From Galactobacter sp052108535 (GTDB lineage: Bacteria > Actinomycetota > Actinomycetes > Actinomycetales > Micrococcaceae), in contig JBQDZM010000002.1 in assembly GCA_052108535.1 (NCBI GenBank), positions 1-64,000 on the forward strand: a stretch of 64,000 bases of DNA, in the 5' to 3' direction. Below the pieces are notes generated by a model that did no database searches, had not been told where the DNA came from, and worked only from the letters and a program-made list of their open reading frames with translations. How positions within the stretch are numbered: the first letter of the stretch is position 1; every line of letters starts with the position of its first letter. The position numbers and the translations under genes were made by a program. Below, piece after piece: positions 33,821 through 45,000 of this stretch.

Positions 33821-35920
33821 TCAGGCGCCGGCGGCTGCGATGGAATCGCGTGCGGCGGCCTGAACGGCGTCCGAAGTGATGCCGAACTCGCGGTAGAGCG
33901 TGGCCTGGTCGGCGGAGGCGCCGTAGTGGTCAAGGGTGACGAGGCGGCCGGCATCGCCGACCCACTCGAACCAGCTCTGCGGTGAGGCGGCCTCGACAGC
34001 GACGCGTGCGCGCACTGCCTTGGGCAGTACCAGTTCGCGGTACTCAGCGTCCTGGGCGCGGAACCACTCGATGCTCGGCATGGAGACCACTCGGGTGGGA
34101 GTTCCTGCGGCCTCAAGTGCCTCCTGCGCCTCGACGGCGATGGCGACCTCTGAACCCGTACCGATCAGGATCACCTGAGGAGCGCCGTTGGAAGCGTCCT
34201 TCAGGATGTAGCCGCCGCGCGCGGTGAGCTCGGCCTCCGCGAACCCGTCGGTGCCCCGCGGGTAGACCGGCAGGTTCTGACGGGAGAGCACGATGCCGGT
34301 GGGGTGATCCTGGATCTCCAACATGCGGCGCCATGCCTGAGCCACCTCGTTGGCGTCCGCCGGGCGGATAACATCCAGGCCGGGGATGGCGCGCAGCGAG
34401 GCCAGCTGTTCGATGGGCTGGTGGGTGGGGCCGTCCTCGCCCAAGCCAATGGAGTCGTGGGTCCAGACGTAGATGGAGGGGATGCCCATCAGCGCGGAGA
34501 GCCGGATGGCCGGGCGCTGGTAATCGGAGAAGATCAGGAAGGTACCGGAGAAGGCTCGCGTGGTGGAGGTGGTGACGATGCCGTTCACGATGGCGGCGGC
34601 GGCGTGCTCGCGGATGCCGAAGTGCAGGACCCGGCCGGAGGGATCAGCGGTGTAGGCGTTCGTGGTGGCGGAGGCCGGGTTGAAGCTCTTCGCGGATTCG
34701 ATGGTGGTGTTGTTGGAGCCGGCCAGGTCGGCAGAGCCGCCCCAGAGCTCCGGCAGGACGTCTGCCACGGCGTTGATCACCTTGCCGGAAGCGGCACGGG
34801 TGGAGACGTCCCTACCGGACTCGAACACCGGCAGCGTGTCCAGCCAGCCGTCGGGCAGCTCGGCGCGGGTGATGCGGTCGTACTCGGCGACCGTCGCGGG
34901 ATCCGTGCGGGCACGCCAGGCCTCGAAGTCGGCGTTCCACGCCTCATGAGCGGACTGGCCGCGGGTGCTGACCTCGCGTGCGTGCTCCAGTACGGCGGGG
35001 TCGATCACGAAGTTCTGGTCGGGATCGAAGCCCAGGGCCTGCTTCAGGCCGGCCAGTTCCTCACCACCCAACTTGGAACCGTGGATGCCGCCCGTGTTCT
35101 GCTTCGAGGGGGAGGGCCAGCCGATGATGGTGCGCAGCGCGATGATCGACGGGCGACCCGTTTCCGATTCTGCCGCGGTCAGGGCCGCGTCCAGGGCGGA
35201 CATGTCCTCGACGTATTCGCCGGTCTCGGTCCAGTCGACGCGCTGGGTGTGCCAGCCGTAGGACTCGTAGCGGGCCAGGACGTCCTCGGAGAACGCCACA
35301 GCGGTGTCATCCTCGATGGAGATCCGGTTGTCGTCCCAGATCACCACGAGGTTGCCCAGTTGTTGGTGTCCGGCGAGCGAGGACGCTTCGGAGGTCACGC
35401 CCTCCTCCAGGTCGCCGTCGGAGGCGATGACGTAGACGCGGTGGTCAAACGGGCTGGTGCCCTGTTCTGCGTCCGCGTCGAAGAGTCCGCGCAGGCGGCG
35501 CTGGGCATAGGCGAAGCCCACGGAGGTCGCCAGACCCTGGCCCAGCGGTCCGGTGGTCATCTCGACGCCGGGAGTGTGGCCGTACTCGGGGTGTCCGGGG
35601 GTGAGTGCGCCCCAGGTTCGCAGCGACTCCAGGTCATTCATCTCGAGGCCGTAGCCGGAGAGGAAGAGCTGCAGGTACAGGGTGAGGGAGCTGTGACCCG
35701 CGGAGAGGATGAAGCGGTCGCGCCCGGCCCAGTCGGGATCGGTGGGGTCGTGGCGCAGGTGACGCTGGTACAGGAGGTAAGCGGCAGGGGCCAAGGACAT
35801 GGCCGTACCGGGGTGGCCGTTACCGACCTTCTCCACTGCATCGGCGGCGAGGACGCGGGCCGTGTCTACGGCTCGTGCGTCCTGGTCCGTCCAGACAAAT
35901 TCCTGCTTGGGCTGAGTCAC
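33821..35920 (-). CDS. tkt: Transketolase
   Basis: Thiamine-diphosphate enzyme transferring two-carbon ketol units; 699 residues. The ThDP-binding part shows GNGHPGTAMSLAP, AGHSSLTLYLQL, HTPGVEMTTGPLGQG and ASDGDLEEGVTSEASSLAGH. The Pyr domain shows WTHDSIGLGEDGPTHQPIEQ, including the catalytic Glu context in FGIREHAAAA. The GTG at 35920 is taken as start because AAGGAG lies 7 nt before it; the in-frame ATG at 35989 would add 23 unconserved residues. First gene of the pentose phosphate unit. Confidence 0.97.
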   Translation of the reverse strand: MTQPKQEFVWTDQDARAVDTARVLAADAVEKVGNGHPGTAMSLAPAAYLLYQRHLRHDPTDPDWAGRDRFILSAGHSSLTLYLQLFLSGYGLEMNDLESLRTWGALTPGHPEYGHTPGVEMTTGPLGQGLATSVGFAYAQRRLRGLFDADAEQGTSPFDHRVYVIASDGDLEEGVTSEASSLAGHQQLGNLVVIWDDNRISIEDDTAVAFSEDVLARYESYGWHTQRVDWTETGEYVEDMSALDAALTAAESETGRPSIIALRTIIGWPSPSKQNTGGIHGSKLGGEELAGLKQALGFDPDQNFVIDPAVLEHAREVSTRGQSAHEAWNADFEAWRARTDPATVAEYDRITRAELPDGWLDTLPVFESGRDVSTRAASGKVINAVADVLPELWGGSADLAGSNNTTIESAKSFNPASATTNAYTADPSGRVLHFGIREHAAAAIVNGIVTTSTTRAFSGTFLIFSDYQRPAIRLSALMGIPSIYVWTHDSIGLGEDGPTHQPIEQLASLRAIPGLDVIRPADANEVAQAWRRMLEIQDHPTGIVLSRQNLPVYPRGTDGFAEAELTARGGYILKDASNGAPQVILIGTGSEVAIAVEAQEALEAAGTPTRVVSMPSIEWFRAQDAEYRELVLPKAVRARVAVEAASPQSWFEWVGDAGRLVTLDHYGASADQATLYREFGITSDAVQAAARDSIAAAGA

Positions 35921-36043
35921 CGTCAAGCTCCTTGGGGCTGAAGAGATGGGTTCACATTCGTGACCGGGATCTTGAACCGAAAAGCCCATGGAAGTGGGCC
36001 GGGATCCCGGCGTACTCCACTTCGTCGTGGCACGTCGGGATCA

Positions 36044-36112
36044 AGCCTAGCCGTCGGTGCTCAGTATCACCCGTGTTTCGTCACTATTTCGCACTTCTAC
36101 AGGCGGTAGACT
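36044..36112. promoter_or_regulatory. Divergent -10 elements for tkt and ctaB
   Basis: AGCCTA at 36044-36049 reads TAGGCT on the minus strand, giving tkt a leader of about 115 nt. TAGACT at 36107-36112 points toward ctaB with a leader of about 50 nt. No clear -35 boxes. A perfect 12-bp palindrome, CCGGGATCCCGG, lies within the tkt leader at 35999-36010. Confidence 0.4.
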
Positions 36113-36168
36113 TGCCGCTAAGGCATCGTCACTGTGCCCTGTCGAGGAACGAAGGAAGAAGTATCTTC

Positions 36169-37143
36169 ATGACCACCACCATCGCGCCCGGGTCGGAAAC
36201 GGACCTGTCCGTTCGCGCCCCTGGCGAGCGCATGGGTGAATTCGTCTCCCGTAAAGCGCGCGCATACCTGGCCCTCACCAAGCCGCGGGTCGTCGAACTC
36301 CTCCTGGTGACCACGCTGCCCACCATGATCTTTGCGCAGCGTGGCTGGCCGGACGTGCTCACCATGGTCGCCACCATGGTCGGGGGAGCGCTGGCGGCAG
36401 GCAGCGCCGGCGCCTTCAACTGTTACTTCGACCGCGACGTCGACCGGCTCATGAAGCGGACCAAGGACCGTCCGCTCGTCACCGGTGAGATCACCCCGGG
36501 GAAGGCCCTGGCGTTCTCCTTCATCACTGGCATCGTGTCCACGGTGATCCTCTGGCTTGGCGCCAACTGGCTGGCCGCCGTGCTGGGTGTCGCGGCCATC
36601 CTGCTGTACGTGGTGCTCTACACGCTGATCCTGAAGCGTCACACGACGCAGAACATTGTGTGGGGCGGCGTGGCCGGCTGCATGCCGGTGTTCATCGCCT
36701 GGGCTGCCGTCACCGAAACCATCGAGTGGCCGGCCGTGGTCCTGTTCATGGTCATCTTCCTGTGGACGCCGCCGCACTACTGGCCGCTGTCCATGAAGTA
36801 CTCGGAAGACTATTCCGCGGCGTCCCTTCCCATGTTGGGGGCGGTGGCCGCAGGCCGCACCGTGTCCGCTCAGGTGGTCCTTTACGCGTGGGCCACGGTG
36901 GGATGCTCCCTGTTGCTGATCCCCATGGGCAGTGCCGGCATTGTCTACACCGCCGTGGCGCTGCTCGCCGGCGGTTGGTTCGTCATCGAGTGCCACCGCC
37001 TCCACGGGGAGGCGCGCACCGACCCGAACCCCCGCTCCATCAATCGCAAGGCGATGCGGGTCTTCCACCTGGCCAATATCTACTTGACCTTCCTGTTCTT
37101 GGCCGTGGCCGTTGACCCCTTCGCGGGGCAGCCGCTGCTCTGA
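36169..37143 (+). CDS. ctaB: Protoheme IX farnesyltransferase (heme O synthase)
   Basis: Polytopic UbiA-family prenyltransferase of 324 residues that adds a farnesyl group to heme B for cytochrome oxidase. The first Asp-rich motif is NCYFDRDVDRLMKRTKDRPL, and the second region is KYSEDYSAASLPML after the conserved FLWTPPHYWPLS. About nine membrane helices are visible. The ATG at 36169 has GAAGGAAG 10 nt upstream. ctaB next to and divergent from tkt is a conserved actinobacterial arrangement. Confidence 0.96.
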   Translation: MTTTIAPGSETDLSVRAPGERMGEFVSRKARAYLALTKPRVVELLLVTTLPTMIFAQRGWPDVLTMVATMVGGALAAGSAGAFNCYFDRDVDRLMKRTKDRPLVTGEITPGKALAFSFITGIVSTVILWLGANWLAAVLGVAAILLYVVLYTLILKRHTTQNIVWGGVAGCMPVFIAWAAVTETIEWPAVVLFMVIFLWTPPHYWPLSMKYSEDYSAASLPMLGAVAAGRTVSAQVVLYAWATVGCSLLLIPMGSAGIVYTAVALLAGGWFVIECHRLHGEARTDPNPRSINRKAMRVFHLANIYLTFLFLAVAVDPFAGQPLL

Positions 37144-37171
37144 GCCTCCAGCACAGCTGAGGCAGCTATGG

Positions 37172-37208
37172 TGCCCGACGATCGGTGGTTCCCACCGATC
37201 GTCGGGCA
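37172..37208 (+). terminator. ctaB terminator
   Basis: A 17-bp perfect stem, TGCCCGACGATCGGTGG with CCACCGATCGTCGGGCA, and a 3-nt TTC loop, 28 nt after the ctaB stop, followed by TCTTG. Confidence 0.88.
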
Positions 37209-37398
37209 TCTTGCGTACGGGGCGCCTGATCGTACGGGGTAGCTGGCCGGTCTTTGTTGGCGCAGATCACGTCTGGCTCGGGCGTCATCGAGCGGGGTAA
37301 GCAGGGGGCTGCGTGGTAGGTTTTATGCGGCGGATCCGCGCGCAGCTCTCCTCTTGAGGGAGGGGTTGCCAGCGGGTCAGCATGAGGACAACCTTTAA

Positions 37399-37426
37399 AT
37401 TCCGTCCGGAGAGGCGGGGAAGGAGG
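37399..37426 (+). promoter_or_regulatory. PyrR-binding RNA element over the pyrR ribosome binding site
   Basis: TCCGGAGAGGC at 37405-37415 fits the PyrR-binding loop core UCCNGNGAGGY exactly. It is presented on a short stem (TTCCG with CGGGGAA) whose 3' arm runs into the Shine-Dalgarno AAGGAGG at 37420-37426, 7 nt before the ATG. UMP-bound PyrR would therefore block ribosome access, the translational mode described for mycobacteria. Upstream, 37209-37398 is leader sequence without a gene. Confidence 0.78.
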
Positions 37427-37433
37427 TCGGTGC

Positions 37434-38027
37434 ATGAGCCAGGACATCACTCGAGGTGCGCGCGGTGACGCGCAGGCACGCGAGGTCTTGACGGCAGCCG
37501 AGATCACCAGGGCGTTGACCCGGATCGCACACGAGATCGTGGAGCGGACCAAGGGGGCGGACAACGTCGTTTTGCTCGGCATCCCTACCAGGGGAGTGCA
37601 CCTGGCCTCACGGTTGGGTGAACGCCTCGAAGCCATCACCTCGCAGCCTGCAGCCAGCATCGTCGGCGCGCTCGATGTGACCATGTACCGCGACGACCTG
37701 CGCCACTCCGTGGCCCGGACGCCGGTTCCCACCCGCATTCCCGAGCGCGGGATCGACGGCGCCCACGTGGTGCTCGTCGATGATGTCCTGTACTCCGGAC
37801 GCACCATCCGCGCCGCTCTCGATGCCATCAACGATCTGGGCAGGCCCGCCGTGGTGAGTCTTGCCGTGCTCGTGGACCGCGGTCATCGACAGCTGCCGAT
37901 CCGCGCCGATTTCGTGGGAAAGAACTTGCCCACCTCAGCGGCCGAATCCGTGCTGGTGGAGCTGGAGGAGACCGAGGGCCGCGACCGCGTCCTGATTTCC
38001 GCCGGCCACGAGGGGGACAACGCATGA
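37434..38027 (+). CDS. pyrR: Bifunctional pyr operon regulator / uracil phosphoribosyltransferase
   Basis: The 197 residues bind pyrimidine mRNA in the presence of UMP and have weak uracil phosphoribosyltransferase activity. Conserved: VLTAAEITRALTRIAHEI, GIPTRGVHLASRL, LDVTMYRDDL and the PRPP loop VVLVDDVLYSGRTIRAALDA, then LVDRGHRQLPIRADFVGKN. First gene of the pyr operon, overlapping pyrB by 4 nt, and preceded by its own target RNA. Confidence 0.96.
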   Translation: MSQDITRGARGDAQAREVLTAAEITRALTRIAHEIVERTKGADNVVLLGIPTRGVHLASRLGERLEAITSQPAASIVGALDVTMYRDDLRHSVARTPVPTRIPERGIDGAHVVLVDDVLYSGRTIRAALDAINDLGRPAVVSLAVLVDRGHRQLPIRADFVGKNLPTSAAESVLVELEETEGRDRVLISAGHEGDNA

Positions 38028-38995
38028 GGCACCTGCTTGACACCGTCCATCTGAGCCGCGAGGACGCCATCCGCATCCTCGACGTGGCAGACACCATGGC
38101 AGATGTGGCCTCCCGCGAGGTCAAGAAACTTCCCGCACTGCGCGGGAGGACCGTGGTCAACCTCTTTTTCGAGGACTCGACCCGCACCCGGACGTCCTTC
38201 GAAGCGGCCGCCAAGCGACTCTCGGCCGACGTCATCAACTTCTCTGCCAAGGGATCGTCGGTGTCCAAGGGCGAATCGCTCAAGGACACCGCCCAGACCC
38301 TCGAGGCCATCGGGGCGGACGCCGTGGTGATCCGGCACCCGGCCTCCGGTGCCCCGCATCGGCTCGCGTCCACGGACTGGATCGACGCCGCCGTGGTCAA
38401 TGCGGGCGACGGCACGCACGCACATCCGACCCAAGCACTGCTTGACGCACTCACCCTGCGCCGGGATCTGGCGGTGCGCGACGGCGTGTCCCCGACCGGC
38501 CGCGGCCTGGACGGAGCGCATGTGGTCATCGTGGGCGACGTCCTGCATTCCCGGGTGGCACGCTCAGACGTATGGCTGCTGCATCACCTCGGTGCCACCG
38601 TCACCTTGGTCTCCCCTCCCACCCTGATTCCGGTGGGCGTCGAGTCCTGGCCCTGCAACGTGGAGACGGACCTGGACAGGGCTCTGGCGCAGGCGCCCGA
38701 CTCTGTCATGATGCTGCGCGTCCAGGCCGAGCGTATGCACGGTTCGTTCTTCCCCTCGGTGGCGGAGTACTCCCGCCGCTGGGGGCTCTCGGCGCAGCGC
38801 CTCGCGGCGCTGCCTCCCCAGACCACCATCATGCATCCCGGACCCATGAATCGCGGTCTGGAGATCTCCTCCGAGGCCGCGGATTCGGCCCGGTCCAGGG
38901 TGCTGAACCAGGTCTCCAACGGTGTGGCCGTCCGCATGGCCGTGCTCTACCTGGTTCTTGCCGCACCCACCCACGAAGGAGACGGCCTTGTCTGA
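38024..38995 (+). CDS. pyrB: Aspartate carbamoyltransferase catalytic subunit
   Basis: Joins carbamoyl phosphate and aspartate; 323 residues. The carbamoyl-phosphate site is FFEDSTRTRTSFEAAAKRL, with KGESLKDTAQTL, HPTQALLDALT and the late HPGPMNRGLEIS. No regulatory pyrI is present, as expected in Actinobacteria. It overlaps pyrR (ATGA) and pyrC (8 nt). Confidence 0.97.
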   Translation: MRHLLDTVHLSREDAIRILDVADTMADVASREVKKLPALRGRTVVNLFFEDSTRTRTSFEAAAKRLSADVINFSAKGSSVSKGESLKDTAQTLEAIGADAVVIRHPASGAPHRLASTDWIDAAVVNAGDGTHAHPTQALLDALTLRRDLAVRDGVSPTGRGLDGAHVVIVGDVLHSRVARSDVWLLHHLGATVTLVSPPTLIPVGVESWPCNVETDLDRALAQAPDSVMMLRVQAERMHGSFFPSVAEYSRRWGLSAQRLAALPPQTTIMHPGPMNRGLEISSEAADSARSRVLNQVSNGVAVRMAVLYLVLAAPTHEGDGLV

Positions 38996-40286
38996 GTTCC
39001 TATTGAAGGGCGTACGCCCCCTGGGCAACGACCCGGTAGACCTGCGATTGGCGGACGGGGTGATCGCCGAGATCGGGACACCCGGGTCCCTCGCCGCAGG
39101 TGACGCCGAGGTGGTCCACGCCGAAGGGCTCATCGCCCTGCCAGGCTTGGTAGACAGCCACACCCATCTTCGCGAGCCCGGCCGTGAGGATGCGGAGACC
39201 GTGGAGACTGGTACCCGCGCTGCGGCCCGTGGCGGCTACACGGCGGTACACGCCATGGCCAACTCCCTGCCCGTGGCGGACACGGCCGGCGTGGTTGAGC
39301 AGGTCTTCCGCCTGGGACAGGAGTCCGGCTGGGTCGAGGTACGGCCGGTCGGCGCGGTCACCGTGGGCCTGGAAGGCAAGCAGCTGGCCGAGCTCGGCGC
39401 CATGGCGGACTCGCGGGCAGCGGTGCGGATGTTCTCCGATGACGGTATCTGTGTGTCTGATCCGGCCCTGATGCGGCGCGCCTTGGAGTACGTGAAGGCC
39501 TTCGACGGTGTCATCGCCCAACACGCCCAGGAACCCCGGCTCACCGAGGGTGCCCAGATGAACGAGGGCACCGTCTCGGCGGAACTGGGACTGCCGGGGT
39601 GGCCCTCCGTGGCCGAGGAAGCCATCATCGCCCGCGATGTGCTGCTGACCAAGCACGTCGGTTCTCGTCTGCACGTTTGCCACGTCTCCACCGCAGGATC
39701 CGTCGACCTGATTCGTCGGGCCAAGGAGGACGGCGTCGCTGTCACGGCAGAGGTGACCCCGCATCACCTGCTGCTGACCGAGGAACTCGTGCGTGGCTAC
39801 GACCCGGTCTACAAGGTCAACCCGCCTTTGCGGACGGAGTCGGACGTGCTGGCGCTGCGCCAGGCCGTTGCGGACGGCGTCATCGATTGCGTCGGAACGG
39901 ACCACGCCCCGCATCCGTCGGAATCGAAGGAATGCGAGTGGGCTGCGGCCGCGATGGGGATGACCGGACTCGAGACCGCGCTCTCGGTGGTCCAGCAGAC
40001 TCTGGTGGACACCGGCCTGATCGGCTGGGCCGACGTGGCCCGCATCATGTCATCCACCCCGGCCACGATCGGACGCGTCGCCGACCAGGGGCGTCCGCTT
40101 GCCGTCGGCGAACCCGCCAACGTGACGCTGGTGGATCCGGCCGCGCAAACGGTCGTGGACCCGAGCACCCACGCCACCAAGGGCAGGAACTCCCCGTTCC
40201 GGGGCCTGGAACTCCCCGGACGCGTGCAACACGTTTTCTTCCGCGGCCGTCGGACCGTGGCGGACGGGGAACTGGTGACTGCATGA
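38988..40286 (+). CDS. pyrC: Dihydroorotase
   Basis: Cyclises carbamoyl aspartate to dihydroorotate; 432 residues, class I type. Metal-binding HxH in LVDSHTHLREPG, the substrate loop AMANSLPVADT in place of the commoner AMPNTxP, further His ligands in IAQHAQEP and LHVCHVSTA, and the catalytic Asp in VGTDHAPH. The start is the TTG at 38988: AAGGAG ends 6 nt upstream, and the in-frame ATG at 38922 would give an unconserved extension antisense to nothing useful. It overlaps pyrB by 8 nt. Confidence 0.95.
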   Translation: MSEFLLKGVRPLGNDPVDLRLADGVIAEIGTPGSLAAGDAEVVHAEGLIALPGLVDSHTHLREPGREDAETVETGTRAAARGGYTAVHAMANSLPVADTAGVVEQVFRLGQESGWVEVRPVGAVTVGLEGKQLAELGAMADSRAAVRMFSDDGICVSDPALMRRALEYVKAFDGVIAQHAQEPRLTEGAQMNEGTVSAELGLPGWPSVAEEAIIARDVLLTKHVGSRLHVCHVSTAGSVDLIRRAKEDGVAVTAEVTPHHLLLTEELVRGYDPVYKVNPPLRTESDVLALRQAVADGVIDCVGTDHAPHPSESKECEWAAAAMGMTGLETALSVVQQTLVDTGLIGWADVARIMSSTPATIGRVADQGRPLAVGEPANVTLVDPAAQTVVDPSTHATKGRNSPFRGLELPGRVQHVFFRGRRTVADGELVTA

Positions 40287-40818
40287 GCGGATACGGATGG
40301 GCCGTCCTCTGGACGGTTCTCGCCGGAGTGCTGCTGTGCGCCCTGATGCTGCTCGGATGGTTCCGGCGCGGCAGGCGGCAGGCGGACCTGCCGCGGCCTG
40401 CGGACGTCCCCGAACGGCTGGGAGAACCACGCACCGATATCGAGGGTACCTACGTCGTTACCACCACGGCGGGTGACCGTCTGGACCGGATCGCCGCACA
40501 CGGACTCGGCGTCCGAGGCAACGCGCTGCTGTCCATCGGGGCGGACGGTGTGGCGGTGCTGCGGCAGGGAAGCCCCTCGTTCTTCATCCCGGCACAGCGC
40601 CTGGAACTCATCGGGACCACCTCCAATATGGTCGGCAAGGCCGTGGAGAAGGACGGCATCGTGGTGATCCGCCACTCGGTGGGGGAGACCAGCTATGACA
40701 CGGGCTTCCGGGTCCGCCACCACACCCAGCAGATCGACCTGCTCACTCAACTCAACTCATTGCTCCCGGGTTCACCCGGCGACGACACGACCAAGAACTC
40801 CACTGGGAAGGAAAACCT

Positions 40819-40822
<4 letters not shown>
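40283..40822 (+). CDS. Membrane-anchored PH-like domain protein of the pyr operon
   Basis: The 179 residues begin with one N-terminal membrane helix (WAVLWTVLAGVLLCALMLLG, residues 6-25), then a basic stop-transfer RRGRRQ. A cytoplasmic beta-rich domain follows (IEGTYVVTTTAGDRLDRIAA, GVAVLRQGSPSFFIPAQRLE, DGIVVIRHSVGE). A protein of this kind occupies the pyrC-carA interval in many Actinobacteria, including mycobacteria, but its function is not established. It overlaps pyrC and carA by 4 nt each, so it is translated with the pathway enzymes. Confidence 0.85.
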
Positions 40823-42012
<1,190 letters not shown>

Positions 42013-42017
42013 CCCAA

Positions 42018-45000
42018 GTGCCCAAACGTACAGACCTGAAGTCCGTTCTCGTCATCGGGTCCGGCCCCATCGTCATCGGGCAGGCAGCGGAGTTTGACTA
42101 CTCCGGAACCCAGGCCCTGCGTGTGCTGAAGGAGGAGGGCCTGCGGGTCATCCTCGTCAACTCGAACCCGGCCACCATCATGACCGACCCGGAGCTGGCA
42201 GACGCCACCTATGTGGAGCCCATTACGGCCGAGGTGGTCGAGAAGATCATCGCCAAGGAACGCCCCGATGCGATCCTGCCGACCCTGGGCGGCCAGACCG
42301 CGCTGAATACGGCCATCGCCCTGGACAAGTCCGGTGCCTTGGAGCGTTACGGCGTGGAATTGATCGGCGCCAACATCGAGGCCATCGAACTCGGTGAGGA
42401 CCGCGAGAAATTCAAGGGCGTCGTAGAACGCTCCGGCGCCGAGTCGGCCAAATCCATCATCGTTCACACCATGACCGAGGCCGTCGCAGCGGCTGGCGAG
42501 CTGGGCTACCCGCTGGTGGTGCGCCCGTCGTTCACCATGGGCGGGCTGGGCTCCGGCATGGCCTACAACGAGGAGGACCTGCACCGCATCGCGGGTGCCG
42601 GCCTGCAGTACTCACCCACCACCGAGGTGCTCCTGGAGGAGTCCATCCTCGGGTGGAAGGAGTACGAACTCGAGATGATGCGCGACCGCAACGACAACGT
42701 CGTGGTGATCTGCTCCATCGAGAACTTCGACCCCGTTGGCGTGCACACTGGCGACTCCGTCACCGTGGCACCGGCCCTGACCCTGACCGACCGCGAGTAC
42801 CAGAAGCTGCGCGACATCTCCATCGCGGTGATCCGCAACGTGGGCGTGGACACCGGTGGCTGCAACATCCAGTTCGCCGTGGAACCCGACACGGGCCGCG
42901 TGGTGGTCATCGAGATGAACCCCCGCGTGTCGCGATCCTCCGCTTTGGCGTCCAAGGCCACCGGCTTCCCGATCGCGAAGATCGCCACCAAGCTCTCCCT
43001 GGGCTACACGCTGGACGAGATCCCGAACGACATCACGCTGAAGACGCCCGCCTCCTTCGAACCCACGTTGGACTACGTGGTCGTGAAGGTTCCCCGCTTC
43101 GCGTTCGAGAAGTTCCCGGCAGCGGACGCCACGCTGACCACCACCATGAAGTCCGTGGGTGAAGCGATGGCCATTGGCCGCAACTTCACCGAGGCATTGC
43201 AGAAGGCCATGCGCTCTCTGGAGCAGAAGGGCTCGGAGCTCTCCTTCCAAGCTCCCGCTGACGAAGCGGAACTGGATGCCCTTGTGGAATCGACCCGCTT
43301 GGGCAGCGTGGATCGCCTGCGTAACACTCAGCGTGCCCTGCTGGGCGGTGCGAGCATCGAGCGGCTCTACGAGGTCTCTGGCATCGATCCCTGGTACCTG
43401 GACCAACTGCAGCTGATCAACGAGATCGCCGCCGAGATCGCAGCCGATCCGGATCTCAGCGAATCCACGCTCCGCCTGGCCAAGCGCCACGGTTTCTCCG
43501 ACGCGCAGATCGCCCAGCTGGCGCATCAGCGTGAGGATGTGGTGCGCGGTATTCGTCATGCTCTCGGCATCCGTCCCGTGTACAAGACGGTGGACACGTG
43601 TGCGGCCGAGTTCGAGGCCTTCACGCCGTACCACTACTCCTCCTACGACGAGGAGACGGAGATCGGCCGGCACGATACGCCGTCCATCATCATCCTGGGC
43701 TCCGGGCCCAACCGGATCGGTCAGGGTATCGAGTTCGATTACTCCTGCGTGCACGCGACCATGGCTCTGCGGGATGCCGGCTACGACACCGTCATGGTCA
43801 ACTGCAACCCCGAGACCGTCTCAACGGATTACGACGTCTCCACCCGCCTGTACTTCGAACCGCTGACCCTGGAGGACGTCCTCGAGGTCATCCACGCGGA
43901 GGAGGCCTCTGGTGGCGTGCTCGGCGTGTACGTACAGCTGGGCGGCCAGACCCCGCTGAAGCTCGCTCAGCAGCTGCAGGACGCGGGCGTTCCGATCCTC
44001 GGTACCTCTCCCAAGGCCATCGACCTGGCCGAGGACCGCGGCGAATTCTCCCGCGTGCTTGATCGCGGGGGACTGGTCAGCCCCAAGAACGGCACAGCGG
44101 TCTCCTTCGACGAGGCCAAGGCCATCGCGGACGAGATCGGGTACCCGGTGCTGGTGCGTCCCTCCTACGTGCTGGGCGGCCGCGGCATGGAGATCGTCTA
44201 CGACGAGGCCAACCTCTCGCGCTATGTCCGTGAGGCCACCGAGATCACCGCGGAACACCCCATGCTGGTTGACCGCTTCCTCGAGGACGCCATCGAGATC
44301 GACGTCGATGCCCTCTACGACGGAACCGACCTCTATGTTGGCGGCATCATGGAGCACATCGAGGAGGCGGGTATCCACTCCGGTGACTCCGCCTGCACCC
44401 TGCCTCCCATCACGCTGGGGCCCGACGCCGTGGACCGGGTGGCTGAGGCCACCCGCGTCATCGCTGAAGGCGTCGGTGTGCGCGGCCTGATCAACATCCA
44501 GTTCGCGCTGGCCTCGGATGTTCTCTATGTGATCGAGGCTAATCCGCGTGCTTCCCGCACGGTGCCCTTCGTTTCTAAGGCCACCGGCGTGCAGTTGGCC
44601 AAGGCAGCAGCCCTGATCGGCGTGGGATCCACCATCGCTTCCTTGCGAGGCGACGTCCTGCCCGCGGAGGGAGACGGTGGCAAGCTGCCGACCGGTGCGC
44701 CGGTTGCGGTGAAGGAGGCCGTCATGCCGTTCGCCCGTTTCCGCACCCCCGAGGGCCACGTGGTGGATTCCCTGCTTGGCCCCGAGATGCGTTCTACCGG
44801 CGAGGTCATGGGTATCGATCACCACTTCGATACGGCCTTCGCGAAGTCGCAGGCGGCCGCGAATAACCCGCTGCCGACCCAGGGAAAGATCTTCGTGTCG
44901 GTGGCCAACAAGGACAAGCGTTCCATGGTGCTGGCCGTGAAACGCTTGGGCGACTTGGGCTTCGAGATCGTCTCCACCGGTGGCACCGCCCAGGTGCTCT

